A stretch of DNA of 64,000 bases from Phytoseiulus persimilis (taxonomy: Eukaryota > Arthropoda > Arachnida > Mesostigmata > Phytoseiidae): positions 27,544,211 to 27,608,210 of the forward strand of contig CM075104.1 of assembly GCA_037576195.1 (NCBI GenBank). Direction: 5' to 3'. Position 1 is the first letter of the stretch, and every line of letters begins with the position of its first letter. The notes under the pieces were generated by a model that saw only the letters and a program-made list of their open reading frames with translations, searched no databases and was not told where the DNA came from. This document shows positions 1 through 13,900 of this stretch, piece by piece. A program made the position numbers and the translations under genes.

Positions 1-36
1 CGACTTCAAAAACGTCGGAATGCCAGGAGTAGAGAC

Positions 37-151
37 CATTTTCCGTAGTACGGAGTACGGCAATTGAATTTCCGTACCGGGGCGGCGAAAATGAATTTCC
101 GTACCAGGAAGTACGGAAATTGAATTGCCGTACTCCGTACTACGGAAAATG
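37..151. repeat. Near-perfect inverted repeat (foldback)
   Basis: Two 41-bp arms, 37-77 and 111-151, are reverse complements with a single mismatch, separated by a 33-bp spacer. The arms are rich in the unit TTCCGTAC, and GAATTTCCGTACC also recurs as a direct copy at 66-78 and 93-105, partly inside the spacer. Transcribed, this would form a long stable hairpin. It could be a foldback transposon, a MITE core or a satellite unit cut by the window edge. No second copy was noticed elsewhere in the window. Confidence 0.9.
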
Positions 152-3100
152 ATGTGTAGTCAGGAGGCAAGCTGCAGGGTTTCCACGATCTCAGAATCCT
201 CCGGGGAGAGGAAGCTGTAAGTGACTCCGAGAAGACTCCATCTCTGATTCATCGTCGACGGATTCTCACTCGACTGCGTCACGGGTAGCATGATTTTTAA
301 GGTGTGTTGCTCCTGAATGGATGAGAGTCAAACGCCTTTCTGTATGTTCGCGACAGACTCATAAGCCAAAAGTCCGTTCGGCAGGAACCCTCTTGTAACT
401 TGCACCTCAGGGTGTCCAACACAGGCTCAGTTCACCAAGACGGACATGGGGCGCCCCCTCACCTCCCCCTTCCCATCTGGAAACAAATGATCGGATCGGT
501 ATGAAGCTTGCGGCATGTCGTAGAGCGGGAACTACGGGGCAGAAGCACGACACATATGGGAATGGCGACCCGAATATGGATATTCCTGACTTCTTAGGAA
601 ATTAGATCATTTCGAGGCAATCCTGCTACTAATGAATGCACATGCATGGACCTGTGATCGCCTGTTCGCAGTCCCGCGGGAAAGAATTCGAGGAATCATG
701 CGAAGCTCTTGTGAGCAGCCCCGTTCGATTCTACTTAGAGTGTCGCATATTCAGGTCCCCTCCCCTAATATATGAGGGAGGATCATGATACTTCGCGAAA
801 GGTTGGGTGATACTTTCGGAGTTGGTCTTCCGTATCATTGCCCTGGAATAGGTTCGAGAAGAGAGTTCAAGAAAGCCCCCGAGAAAGGTTGAGGATGAAA
901 CTTGAGAGTGAAAAACGCGCGAAAGACCTGAGGGCGCTCTCGGAGCCGGATGTCAAACTTGGCTGAATAGCTGTCAGAAGTCCCGACAGGGTGCGGGCAG
1001 GAGGTTGGACAGCGTAGCCACGGAAGTGAAATCGCTCGAGCTGGCGTTCACGCACTATCACATAATGTTACGGGAGCTCTTTCTAGGAGTCAGGGTATGA
1101 ACCTGATCTCCCCACCCCCTAAAGGTTCGACCCTTGGGGCGAGAAGAATGACGGCCGCTCCCGAGTTTGAGTTACGTCCGGTCAACAATAATCGCGCGTT
1201 GATTGAAGGGAGAATGAACTAGGATCCCGACGGTTCCGATGGTTATGAGTACTATTTGAGTTTCCTGCGATTCATTCCGGTATCGCATCAGTCATGATCT
1301 GGGCTGCGATGTCCTCCACCAGCAGATCCGAGAATCGCGTCCGAAAAGTGACATGAGGATTACCAACTGGCATCGATGCTGGAGGCCTCATTCGCCTTCT
1401 CTGGAGATATTGATCATGAATGAGCTTCATCTCCAGGACTCGGAACATAAGGTCAGATGAAGATTGTTCCAATCATAAGATACATGATGAGCTGAATGAC
1501 CCTCGAAGCTGTTCAGAACAATCGTTGCAACGTTTGACAGGTTGAAAATGCTCCACCTGTGAGACGAGTCGGAGAACGCCGGCAGAAACCGAGGGGACAA
1601 GACCACATAATCCGACCAGTGGCATTGAAGGAATATGAGCAAGCCATCGCTGAGAAGAGAGCGAATCATGAAGCGCGCAGCTCCGTCGAGGGACCCGCCT
1701 CCAGAGGTGTCAGCTGGACAAATGCGGAACGCTGTTGGTACTGCGAACGACATACCAAGGGTACCAGCATGGGATGTGTACGAACACACATTAGCCCACT
1801 GATACCTAATCCTGTGTTTTAATAAATTGAGACGCCTTCCATTCACTGGTGCAAAGAGAGACGGATGAAAAAAACTGCGGAGAATCCCTGCATAACTGAT
1901 GCCAGGCAAGCATGGGAAGTCACATGGGTTTCTTGGTCCGGGAGGAACGTTCCACCTCGTGTGACTCCATGAGTTTAGTCCCACGATCTAGGCCATGGAA
2001 TCGTTCATGGGGAAACTCGAACGCCGGGCAACGTCGGTCCCCAGTACAGGAAAATCATCGAGGCATGCCGTTAGTCTATTCCGGGGTGTTCGATATTTCG
2101 CATGAATTCAATTCATAAACGTCGGTTATTTCCACGCTGGCTCAGAGGATGATCCCTTCAACGGAGATCGGCGCGAACTGTCAATATATCCTCCGTCGAT
2201 CCACTACCTCGACAAGCGCCATGCAGATAACAAGCGCTCTAGGTCGGGGAACATAGTCATGTGAGTTCGTTGTTCAAACAGCCACGGGAAACCGCCATTC
2301 ACGAAACTCTTCCCGCAAATATTTCGAAATGAATGCCTTCCCGACGAACTGACGGGTTTTGCCATCATACACGGCCGAAGGAGTTCAAAATATTCAGGGC
2401 TGGTCGCCATTGTATAATACTTTCTGGAGGCGGCGGACAAAATACGTGCCGGCGGCTGCGAAACCTGCGACGCGTTGAGCAGCCATGGCTCATGCTCGTT
2501 TTCGGCAATACATATTCCTTTTTGCAGTCCCGCTACCTCCCTGATATGAGATTACCGTTTCGAAAAGAGTCATGATTTTCATTGGCGTCTATCTGTTGTA
2601 AATGCAAACATGGTTGTCTTACTTGGGAGGTATACTTGGCGGCATTGCCTCTCAGATGGATATGTTTGGGAGCTAATGGTTCTCAGATCGTTCAGATGTA
2701 TCAAACGGCGCGCTGTGGATTTCATGGCGCGGTGCACAGCATTGCCTGCGTCCCACTACAACACGAGTGAGGTCAGTCTACGAAACTTCCGTTGTCTAAA
2801 CCACTGAGTGAGTGCAATGTTTGATCCGGTCTGCACCCTCTCTGTCCGAATGTTGGCACCATTTACCGACTCCGCTGGAGCTGGTAGCGGACGAGCTCGC
2901 TCTCAGCCTCGCTTTGGATCTCTTCGCTTCTTGAATCTCCGATACGGGCACGCTACTGCGAGAGATACGGAGTGAACTCTGATCATGCATAGATCACGAT
3001 TGTGATTTGAGAGACGCCGTCTCCGGATTTCCAAATCCGAATTCGGATTCGGAGGCCCCCTATCACAATACTTCGAGTGTTTCCCTCTCTCGATTCCATT

Positions 3101-5552
3101 GACCATTTCCGGCTCGACGCTCCTGATATCATCATGATCAAGCTGCACTCCGAGAGAATGCCTCGGGTTCCTAAAAGAGCCCCCTCCGTGATATACACGT
3201 TTACCGATACGCACAGTATGAGCGGGACCGATAGAGCTTCGGAATTTCCGGGACAAATTCCAAATTCAATGGCTCGCCTACCATCATTCAACCAATTCGG
3301 TTCCTTGGGAACAGACGCTAGCCCACTTTGCATTTTTCTCGAAGCGGAGTTCCGAGTAGGGGGATGAACATTCTCCGGAAAAGGTCGCCCCGCATATTCT
3401 CCCTCGGTCCCGACGTGTTTTTATCTGCATATTCAAAACCAATTCTCCCACTGTGTAGGAAGACTGCAGCACGACAACACAATGCCGAGGCGCCCTTTTC
3501 ATCTCTGATGGTTAAATGGAGCAACGAGGAGTCACAGTATGTTCAGAGGTCGAGGCTCCTATATTGTCACGTGTTCAAACGGACGCCAGCTATTCCTGAT
3601 GAGCCCAAGGGCACCAAGGTGGCATTTCAATTCAATGGCTCTCTATTTGGATAAAGGTTTTTGTGTGAACGATAACGGCATCAAAACACTGTAGTCATCA
3701 GTGTGTCACAGGAACAGGAAAGGATCACAATGAATTTGTCCTCTCGACATCTTCGAACAAATTCGCCACGAGAATCTCCCCTCCCTGGCTGAAATTGCTG
3801 GGCTCAATAACCAACAAGATACTTTCTCCCAGCCGAAAACGCAGAACTTTCAGCTTATCCAAAGACCCTGCTCGTCGCTATGCCAGCAAGTGAGCCGCAT
3901 CCCATGGCCTCCCCAGAGAGCTCAAGTGCTGCGTGGAGCAAGATACGTATGCGTACCCAAAGTCTGAATCGTTCTCCCATTTGAAGCGACACGAATTAAA
4001 TTCGGGTCTCTCTTGCGAAATCAGAGAGACGATGAATCATCGTTATCTATTTTCTGACTAGTCTGTCACGGTCGCGAGGGAAATTCTACCGGTTCATGTT
4101 TTGAGCGTTGAAACTCATAACAAAGGAGCGTCGCAAAGTTGAATCCCTGACTGTATGGGAACAATGATTGTTCGAGTCGCGCCGGAGATATCGATCCCCA
4201 CCCAGTCCAACCGAACGACTCTGAGGCGCGCTATCCCTCCAGCGAATCCATGGAGTCCTTTCCCGCATCCGATAGAACCCATGCGAACTCGACCAGTTGA
4301 TTTGAGACGTTTCCCGGGCAATTTCGAAACAGGTCGAAAGAGGGTGTCAGAGCACTGTATATACAACGTGTGGGATCTCTATCTCAAGGAAGGTTGTTCT
4401 TCAGTCTGTCACGTTTCCATGTATCCTCGACATCAGTCGTCGATGACTCAGATGGCGATTCTCTTCGCCGATCCTGCGGGAAACTCCACGATCTGGTGTT
4501 ATCAGTCTCGTGCGGTAGCTCTCAATGATGAAATATGCAGTTGGAGCGATGAGCGGAGGTCCTCCGAAGAGCAGGAAGGACGGGCTGGGTTCTCAAGGAC
4601 AAAGTTCTCTTCCTAGAGTCCTCTGGGTCTTGACTCTGGTTTGGCTCGGCTAGCAATTGCTCGCAGCCTTGGCTTCACGACACGCCACCGGTAACATGCC
4701 GACCTGCACATGGGCGCACACACAAACACTGCTCCTCGTGTGTGTAGAGAAAAGTCAACTATAGATGTACGAGAAATTCCTGTACCGTTTGGGAGAGCAA
4801 GAAATTCTCAGATACGATGATTCCTGCGAAATCAAGCTCTGTATGCGACTCGAACTGCTTGAGCGGGGCGTTTCGTCCCACTCGAGACTCCTCCCTCGTT
4901 CGAATGAGGCGAGGACTTCAGGAAATTCTCACACTGAAATCTCTTCCCTCGTTCCTTTCTCTTCGGTCGCCGTCCGTGTGACCAGACGTAGTGCCAAACA
5001 ACACCCCTATTCTGTCCAATCATTCAACAATCGTACTGCTCGGTTTGACTCTTTCTTCATCCCTCGCTCTTCTCGCCTTTGGAAATGCTCTTCTCTCTCA
5101 AGTCTTTCCTCGAACGTTCTCCTCTTCTTTCCGCACTCATGGTTCCTTTTGTGAATCATAGCGTCTCTCCCCTGTGAAATGTTCCTCGTCGACGAAGGGT
5201 TGCTGTAGTCCCCGCTTCCGTATAGCGCTTGCGTCAAGCAAAAAGTTCACGTTGCTTCCTGAAACCGCTGGGCAGAGAACGGGTATAATCGTTCTGGAAC
5301 GCACCCCCAGCGGCGATTTTTGCCTACTAGCGGACGCTGCGGTACATTTCAAGTCCGCTCGCTCGTTCTGTTGATGAGGAGTTTTTGCTCACTTCTCAGA
5401 TGCTCTCCGGCTACCAGTGTAACACAGTTCTCCACTCTGGCGGCTCTCAACGCATTCGGCTGAGGAACGAAATAGACTCTGGAAGTTGAACACGCGAAGA
5501 GAGACTCATCTACTCAGATTAGATAACTAACCATTGTGGCTGGATTGATTGA
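152..5552. other. Gene-poor stretch, nothing supported
   Basis: Open frames up to about 185 codons occur on both strands (for example 1427-1984 minus and 4155-4616 plus) but none resembles a known family and they overlap each other in conflicting frames. No tRNA, rRNA or clear transposon was recognised. A pyrimidine-rich stretch on the plus strand at about 4900-5160 is the only compositional oddity. Confidence 0.6.
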
Positions 5553-5846
5553 TCCGAAACTCCGTATATAGACTTCGCACGAAACGTTTGTCGGACCGCC
5601 CGAGCCTGTAAAGTTTCGAATGTTTCATCACGAAGGATTCCTAACGCATTCTTTAACATAGTCGAAGAGCAACAATGTACTCACTGTTGTTATATCCAGA
5701 CGGTAACGCTCGACGGTCGTACGTCTTTAGCGTGTTATCAAGCTTATCGAGGTCCGCGACAGTGCCATATTTCCTGCAAAGAGAATCATTGTCGAGTGCA
5801 TGAGGGATTGCAGAGTAACGCATCGTGGCATCATATAATTTCCTGA
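5553..5846 (+). other. Cys-rich open frame without start codon
   Basis: The frame is open for 97 codons between two stops and has no ATG. It carries nine cysteines, including CTHCC and the later CHISC and HC clusters, which could be a zinc-binding remnant. An open frame of this length is expected a few times by chance in 64 kb, so the case rests only on the cysteine clustering. It may be an exon or a decayed gene fragment. I recognise no family. Confidence 0.15.
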
Positions 5847-8800
5847 TGAATTTCGCTGTCTACTTGACAAAAAACCCTCGCCCCAGGTCTCTCGGTCGGG
5901 CTTTTGCTAGAGCGGCCTCATGATGAGCGACGGAGCTGGCCTCTGTCAGTAGATCTCCGAGCTCGTGGCTCGGCTCACACGATTGAGCTATGTGGTTGAA
6001 ATACGGACCGGCGCACGTGCGTCATCAGTTGCTCAACGTATCTGTCCACGAACCATGGTCGCAAATAACCGAACAGGTCGCGGCCGCGCTCGAACGATCG
6101 CAGCCTTCCGACCTGTGTATCTTCTGACCAAACATCCGAGAACCGCCCGGGATAATGGTTGTTCTTGAATACTTGATGAGGAACGTTTTGAGCCGAACAA
6201 ACCGACGAACTACCTCAATTTCTTGAGGGAGGGTTTCCCAACGTAAACCATTGCAGTGTGGGGATGATTCAGACCAACGGAAGCCGGTGTCAGGATCGAT
6301 CTTACGCGTCCCTCCCGAAAAAAACGTCCGAGAGAAGATGTGCGGGAAAGTGCATAATATATCGATAGCATCCACCGAACCACGATCTCACGAGTTGTCA
6401 TGTTGCCGAACTCGAACAAAGGAGCAAGCGGAACAGAAAATTAGGAAACATTTCGACAACGAGCTGATAGAGCTTCTCCAACTACCATTACCAGACCACT
6501 AAACTCGACATCACAACTCGGCCGGCTCCTCCTGGTTGTGTCTCCCGAGTTCGTCAGTTCGCCGGATCTCTTCACAGCGCGCTTTCACTCGCAGCCTCGC
6601 GAACCAGTCCATTTCTGGACGATCACTGAACCAATGTCGACCTCAGGTAATGATCCCTGTACGTGGATGCTTTATTGTTGATCATTAGAGTTATGAGCGT
6701 ACGGAATCATGAACAAACGCAAAACCCGGCTTACATCGACGATCTGTTTCACAGAGCTCCCGAAGGCGATCTCAGACGCTTCATTGGGGAGCTCAGAACG
6801 GAGCCGAATCCCGAAAATATGAGGACGACGATCCGTTGGCGAGTAAACTCAACCGCCCAACTGACAACGCTCATCATTCGACTGTTTCCGGAAAAAGAGA
6901 CCCGAGAGAGCTAGCGAGACAGCAGAACTGAGTGAGCTTTGGTAGCGATCCGCCTGGCATTCAAGGACGGGTGCTGAGAGTTGTTCTCATGAAACGTTTC
7001 ATCCTGTCAGCTAATTTCGAAGTTTTTTTCGATTTCGGCTACCTCAAATCCAAACTTTTCGACTCACCTAATAGGTTTTCCGAGGGTGGGGGGAAGAGAT
7101 CAATCCAAAAGCGCGCAAGGGAGTCTGAGAGGAAGAGCCCAAGCACAGTGGCATAGGAGGCCCGACAGGCGCCCACGGAAGTGCGGCAACTGTTCTGATA
7201 AGCTGTCCTGAGACGAGCAAAGAGATCCTGGCTTCTGGTCTCCTCTGAGCCCCACATTGGACTGTTATTCTCACACTTACAGATCTCCCTGTCGAGGGGA
7301 CAAGTCAGAGCGAATTACTCGGGCCCCCGGTTTCTTTCCGCAGGGCTCGGGGACGGTTTTGATAGGAAAGTACACCTCACCGATATGAGTGCCCGCGGAT
7401 GGCTTCGTGCAACCAACCCACCGCAATAGGATTCGTTCTAATTAAATGAGTTCGGAAGAGCCCTCGATTCCATTACGAGCCTCGTTGAACTTTGGCGTAC
7501 AACGTTGACGGAGATGACTTGCAAATTTTCGAATCAGTGGCAAACCTCCCGAACTACGAGCCTCAGCTCGCCCTCGCTTCTCCGGTGGACGTAGCGAGTA
7601 GTTTTCCCACTCACACTGTTCTGTTTAGTTCCATTCCAACACAGCACGCTTGAGTTTCCCATTCTCTTCGGGTAGGATCTCCCCGCCGCTCCGTGTTTTA
7701 TGGATACAAATACGAGTTCCAATCAATGTTCCCGAACGTTGGGCAACGAATTCCAGCTCAATCCAGTGGTGCACGAGAACACATTTGGGGGGAATTCGGC
7801 TTCGATCGGAGTCGTCTTCAATTCCATCGACATGCACAGGGAATGAGCCACAACGTAGAAAGTCTCAGAGCAGGCGCTATGCAACCATTAGCCCCAACCT
7901 TGTGAGCTCTCCGATTCACGGGTTGTCCGCGGACGACCCCGATATTTCAAAGAGATAAGAAGCGTTGCGAAAGTCCTTGAGCCCTCTGTCACTCCTCCGA
8001 TCGTTGCCACAAAGGATTCCAGGAGACGAGAGAGCGAGAAGCGTCGAGTCAGAAGGACTCCAAAAATCGTACATTCTTCCCACCTTGGCTATGGTTCGAG
8101 CCCATTGAACGCCGTCTACCTCCCTCCATATGATCGCCCTCCCGGTCAGGTGTCTTGGACACTCTCTCGATCGGCAATTCATTGCCCCTCAGAAGGATAG
8201 TATGCAGTCACACCCTCACCACTCGAACCGTTCGAATGGAAGGATGGTCAAATCAACTTGAATCGCTTCGTGCTGAGGAGCGAAACGGAACTCGATGCCG
8301 GAGAAGAGCATCTCTCGCCAGTACATCGCAGTCCCGTTCTCTGCGGTCCGTCGGTGACTTGTGACTAGCCGAGTCGCTCCTGGAATGGTTGCGGCAAGCA
8401 CCCGGTCGGAGCGGAGCATCGGAGAGTGTTGGAATAAGAGCCCCTTCCGTCATTGTACGAGCTCGAAAGAAGAATGAGGCGGTTTGAAGGGACTCGCTCT
8501 GAGAATATTCAGAGGCGTTGCAAGTAATCATCGAGGTCTCCCAATTCAGTAGAATTCCATCCCCAGGATTTTCCCTTTCCATTTGCCTATCGCGGTCACG
8601 CCCAGGAGCATGTACTTCTTGTGCAGAACGAGCACCGATCCTCGATGAAAAATAAGATGATTGGGGAACCGTCATGGTCTCTTTTCACGGGACAGAGATA
8701 GAACGGCGAGAGTACTCAAACTCGTGCAGCGTTTCCCACGAGCTTGCAGAGAAATTTCATCATCCATCCGCACGAAATTGGGAATCAAACACGGTTCAAC

Positions 8801-9684
8801 ACCGCTCGACAACAAACCGACCCGAGCGCGAGGATTCTCGAATGATCGTTTCGAGCTTTCCGGGATTTCGGGTAAGTGCCCTCTCCTTCAAGAGTTTCTT
8901 TTTCCATGTCTCGAGATTATGTTTGCGAATCTGAGTCGTTGTGGTGCGAGTTTCTCGTACTAGAACTTCAAGTTTTCCAACGGTCTCCTGTCCCCCTCGG
9001 CCTGGGCCGGAAACTCCTCAACTATTCCACATTGAACCGCAGCCTCAATCGCGTCCGTAGCTGAGCCCCTCACGGAGGATGAGATCTAACGATGCCGCCC
9101 CATCGAAGCTCGATGTGAATGCTGAGATCTAATCAGCGACTCAGGTTTTGACCACCCAATCGACGCAGCGCCCATGTGGCAATGCGGATTCGCGAATATG
9201 TTCGTGACTTCGGTGTTCCCCGACACACGGGAGCCAAGTGGGGGCTTGTCTTCTCCGCAGCTCAGAAGTTTTCTCTGAAGCCGCATCAAGCCAGATTGTG
9301 AGATTGTTATCTAACGATTTTCCCGTTCGCGTCGAGGTGGCGAAAAAGCAGGGTCGAAGGAAGTGCTGCGCGCAGAACACGGAGTCGGTGCGGATCGACG
9401 CCATCATCGGCTCTACACGCTCCTTTCATTCTTTTTCGGCACGTTCTCCAAGGGAACGTAGTTGTTCTCAGCCGCGTGTGGTGCGGAAACGAATTCATGA
9501 ACCGCGGACAATTCAAATCACTCGGAGAGAGACTCGTTTGAATCTATGGAGCTCTCTCTAGGAAAGCCCGATTTTCCATACGCGCTCAGACGATTACGCG
9601 AATAGCATTTGGAAACGGAAACAAGCTCCGCACAGCGTGTCGCTCGGAGAGAATCGAGGACCACGGCTCTCATGACCAGCCTCC
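5847..9684. other. Gene-poor stretch, nothing supported
   Basis: Only short overlapping open frames are present on both strands, none with recognisable motifs. No RNA gene or repeat was seen. Confidence 0.55.
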
Positions 9685-9984
9685 ATGAAAGCAAAGAAGA
9701 GTTTCGTGTCATCGCGAAGTCGGCGACTGCTGTGCTGCAAAGACAGCTGCGTCGCCGTGCGAATCCAAAAAGAGATCTACGTTTTGGTCAATCGAGCTCG
9801 TACAAATTTCGAAGTGACCCAACCTGACGTCGGAGTCCAGCTCGTGACTCAGCCGAAGACTGTGCGATGCCGAATCTTAGACAGCAATGAAACGGTGAAA
9901 CTAAGGATATTCCAGGAGGGCCGTCCTGCCATCCAGCTCACCATGGACAGGAGTCAGCCCAAAGTGGTGGAACTCCAAACTTGA
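9685..9984 (+). CDS. Unidentified 99-codon ORF
   Basis: An ATG-initiated frame gives a protein of 99 residues. It begins very basic (MKAKKSF, then an Arg/Ser-rich stretch and a CC pair) and continues as alternating hydrophobic and polar residues that look like beta strands (for example TVRCRILD and TVKLRIFQEG). It could be a small protein or an exon of the coding-like tract that follows at 10.1-11.0 kb. I do not recognise the family, and a second frame (9609-9827) is also open across its first half, so reality is uncertain. Confidence 0.25.
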   Translation: MKAKKSFVSSRSRRLLCCKDSCVAVRIQKEIYVLVNRARTNFEVTQPDVGVQLVTQPKTVRCRILDSNETVKLRIFQEGRPAIQLTMDRSQPKVVELQT

Positions 9985-10082
9985 TCGAATCGTGCAGTGG
10001 CTCCTTGTTCCGTTCAGGCGAGAGACTCCGGGAGACTCATAGGAGCGGTTCGGTGAACCGCAGATTCCCTTCCACTCATACC

Positions 10083-10980
10083 ACACACCAGTTCTTCGAT
10101 TCGGTTTGTCTGAAGATACGATGTCACGCTTTCATTGAGAATGGGTAAGTCAACTATGGGCGCGTTTGGAGAATCGTTGCTCATCTTTCGCGAGGATTCC
10201 TCCTCTCTCTCACAGTCTTGCTTGAGGAAATATTTGCGACGGGCATGCAGGTGGGGGCATATGCCGAGATATTCCTCTTTGGCCGTGAAACTGGCTCGCT
10301 GTAAGCGATGGGCAGCCGGTCAGGGCAGGTCGGTTCGTGTATTCGGCTCGGGATCTCACATTCGTGGGACGCTCGGGCGACCTCTGCTCGTCTCTCGTTC
10401 CATGTTCGTGTACTTCATGCAAATGTGTAAATCGAGAAATCAGCGTGGACAGCAGACCATTGGCACTATGGTGCTCATTGTGAACCTCGTGGCCTCCTCG
10501 GTTTCGCATTGCAATCAGCGACGGAGCACGTTGCGCGCGAATAGCCATCTCACCGGAGTCGATGTGAACCAAAGAGCTCACATGGGAGATTCCTCGGTCG
10601 AGCCAAACAAAAAATCGTGCCTCGGTACCAAAACGAGGGGACTCGACAGCGTGTCTGCGAAAGATAGAATCCTGAGCGATAGAACCGATTTTCCGCGGCT
10701 CGGTTTCCTCGATGCCTGCGCAGGAGTATCGAGGCCCACGAATTATCGACGCCTGACTGCAGCGAGAGACCGCAAAGTGACGACGTCTCGATCACATGCC
10801 ACGAGCTGTACACTGAATCGCTTCGCAAGACCATTGCCGGAGAGGAATACGACAACCTCATGATCGAATATTCGCGCACAGGACAGAATATTCCGTTTGG
10901 ACTTGAAGCAATCGGACGTGCTCATGAAAAAGGCCGTCAAGGCCAGGAATCCGATTCCGCTTGATCGTTATCTAGCACTA
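10083..10980 (+). other. Coding-like tract, unidentified gene or relic
   Basis: A segment at about 10093-10140 ends at a consensus donor (ATGGGTAAGT at 10140). The next runs from an acceptor after CTCTCTCTCACAG (10215) to a GTAAGC donor near 10302 and encodes a sequence beginning VLLEEIFATG and continuing AEIFLFG. A further open segment near 10805-10960 includes ELYTESLRKTIAGEE. The pieces read like exons of one protein, but I cannot join them reliably or name a family. A 242-codon ORF (10135-10863) covers the same DNA in another frame and looks like a shadow. Confidence 0.25.
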
Positions 10981-13900
10981 GCATCACAATGAGGCTCGAT
11001 AAGGTACTAAATTCATGCCTTCTGTGAACGAGCGGGCTCTCAGGAGCGGAACGATCTGTCCCTCTACCATCGGAAATAAACAACCGGGGCAATTCATCAT
11101 GAACATGGAGATCCATGAAACAAGAACTTTTACTGCTTCAGAAAGAACTGATCTTTGCGCGCCTCTTTCCTCTGCGATTCACGAACGAGATATTAATGAT
11201 ACATTCAAAGTGAAGCTCGGTTTGCATTGAGAGCATGAATGCAGAAATGGCCGGGAAGGGGGAAACCGCTCCCAGTTTGGTTCGGGTCCGGAATCCCGAA
11301 ATACCGGAATTCGTGTCCCCCGTCGGAAAGCAGGTTAGACTTCTACATAGATCAAGCGCCTCCAGTGAGCCTTTCGCTCGGAAGTCTCGAAAGTTTTGAG
11401 ATTTCGGCACGTCCAATATCAACCAGCGATTTAACTTCCTTCCGCTTCATATTTTCGGGCTAATATTGTTATTTGGCATCTGTTATTCGCGATCAGGATG
11501 GCCCGCTCTCGGTTACGGCTGAGTTGGGAACTCTCTGTGGCAGCATTCTTGAGCGGATAGCTGAAAACACGGTACTCATTCCCGTTCTTCCGAAATGACC
11601 TCAAGGAAGCTGAACCCGAAAAGCTCACACTTTCAGATTCTGTATTGTTTCGGAATCTTTTGGTGCAAGTGAGCGCAGTCGGATCAACATCTATGGCTGG
11701 GATCCGCCTTCCGCATTGGAGCCTCGGCTGGTGGACTATGAGGGGGAAAACATTGCCGGGATCATGACGGCTCGGAAATCGGGGTTTTCGGTGTTTCGGG
11801 TTTCCAGGATTCCGGGTCCACACCTCTCGGGCTAAAGGGTGGTTCACGATTGAGATCACTTCAACATTACTCTGTTTGGGACGTCATAGCGACACGCAAG
11901 ACATGGGGAACTGGTGAATTTTTAGCTACGTGATTCAATTGGCGGCCTTGGCTCCCGTCCGGATGGTGAGCGAAACTGGTAGGCACCTTCTGAATCGCTT
12001 TTTTCGGTCTCTTGACCAACTCACCGGCGGAGCTTCTACTGGGACTCGTGAGCCGGTTTTGGTGCTGAGTCTCTCTTGCGGTTCATACACCGGCGTTCAC
12101 CACTGCCTTCCATAACCTTGAGCCTTTGTGAGCACTTTTGGAACAATCACGTATGTCAGACAACTTATTCAGATCACTCATGGCCCGCTCCTGATACGAA
12201 GACTAGGGAAACCCGCACCTCAATCCCAAAGCCGAGTGGGTTAGACTCCCGGTGTTTTCGAACAACACAAAAGCAGGGTGGAATTCGAATGAAAGTTGAT
12301 CCACTCTGAGTAGTGGGGCCGGTGCGGGACATGAAAGAGCCGCCCTCATAATAACCACCAGTGTAAAAAGAAAAACTTTCGAGACGTCTTTTTCAATAAC
12401 CTGTACTTCGCTTTGAGCTATCATACTACTCAGAGACGACAGTTTATCAAGGATCCGCATCGGGCGCAATGAACCAGTCGTACGTTCTTCTGGGGGCATG
12501 GAGACGATTCGATTGAGCCTTGGCGATGTATAGACCTCGATGGGCGTCTTGAGAAGAGAGTCACCTCTTCGTGAGGACGTGAGTTTCCGATTCTTCACAT
12601 TTCTCATGATTCACTCCGGATCGGATTTCGTGCGATAGGTTGCTCTTGAGAATAACGACTGAGATAGGCAGGAATAATTATATCCGCTATCATCGGAGTT
12701 GTGGGCGAAAGGTCTCGAAGAAGTAGGGCTCCGGCGATCTGTGTGATCTCACATTCTATGATTCGTGGCGAAGTTTCGATCGTGTTGCGTATATAAGATG
12801 TCCTATGCGGGCTGAATGTCCCGCATAGATGGGCTTCGCAATGTCTGAGTTTGCCTACTTTGATTGTCTCCATGTTTCCAGCCAGAAGACCCATTTCGCC
12901 AACTTTCGGCCCAGGCTTGCAGCACAAATTCGGACAGATCAGGGAGCGTGGGAATCATATTCGATGTGAGAGCGTATCGTCAATAAGATTATCCATGTCG
13001 AGCGATCATATGGCGCTGAACAGCCATCGATGAGCAGAATCGCTCAACTGTTGGCTTGTGTGTTACACCCCAGCTCAACTTCCCAGGGTACGCAGTAGGG
13101 AACGAGTAGTTCTTAGATGCGAGCTGGAGAAACTCCGCTTGCCAGCCGATTCAGCCGCGGCGCGGATGGGACCGTTTGAAATGAATCGATCTTATTGAAT
13201 TTCCAAGGGTGACTCCCGTCGGTTGCCTAAAGAGACAGCTCCATGGCCTCGTGCGTGGCAGTTTAGAGATCAGCCTTCTCGTCCCACGGGATCAGCGAAA
13301 CCGCGGAATGCATTTCTCTCTGCGGCTTGTTGAAACCGGTGAATCCGTCCCAACATTTTCGTCGTCAGGAGATCCCAGGTGCTCTATTGCACTCTGACGG
13401 ATGAATATTTGGTGCCCTCTTCGTAGGGCGAACGGGCGAGAATTCAGAGAGAACACCCTCCGTCGCGGGACCAGACCCGCCGCGGCAAGCGTGACGTCAG
13501 TCCTTGGATGGGAACTTTTCGCTTTGTCTAAGGCTGCTTATCTATCCTAGAGGCAGTCAACGTACCTCTCAACAGCTCCAATCAGAGTCGTCGTACAGAT
13601 GTACAAGGCAGATGAGAGGAACGACTGTGGTAATCTCATGATTATTGCGCCATAGCACGATTGGATGGCGAATCTTTTGTGCACACTCGCTGGCCGTTCA
13701 CCACGAATTGACAACTCCACCTAATCCTAGCACAGGACTTTCAGGGGTCTCCGACAGCGAAGCGCGTGCAATCGTCTGACGGTGTTGAAAAACTTCTTCA
13801 CAGAGCTTTGCGACCAAGGAGAGGGTCTCGAGGGTGAGGTCCCGAGGAGAAGAGGTCTCCGATCTGATCGAGAAATCAAATGGGGAACGATCGTGTCGTT

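Noticed and set aside
1427..1984. 185-codon minus-strand ORF
   Set aside because: No recognisable motif, composition unlike the proven genes, and overlapping open frames on the other strand; treated as chance.
10135..10863. 242-codon plus-strand ORF, the longest in the first 18 kb
   Set aside because: Better coding-like segments with consensus splice sites occupy other frames of the same DNA, and its sequence is Arg/Ser-rich without structure, as expected for an off-frame shadow.
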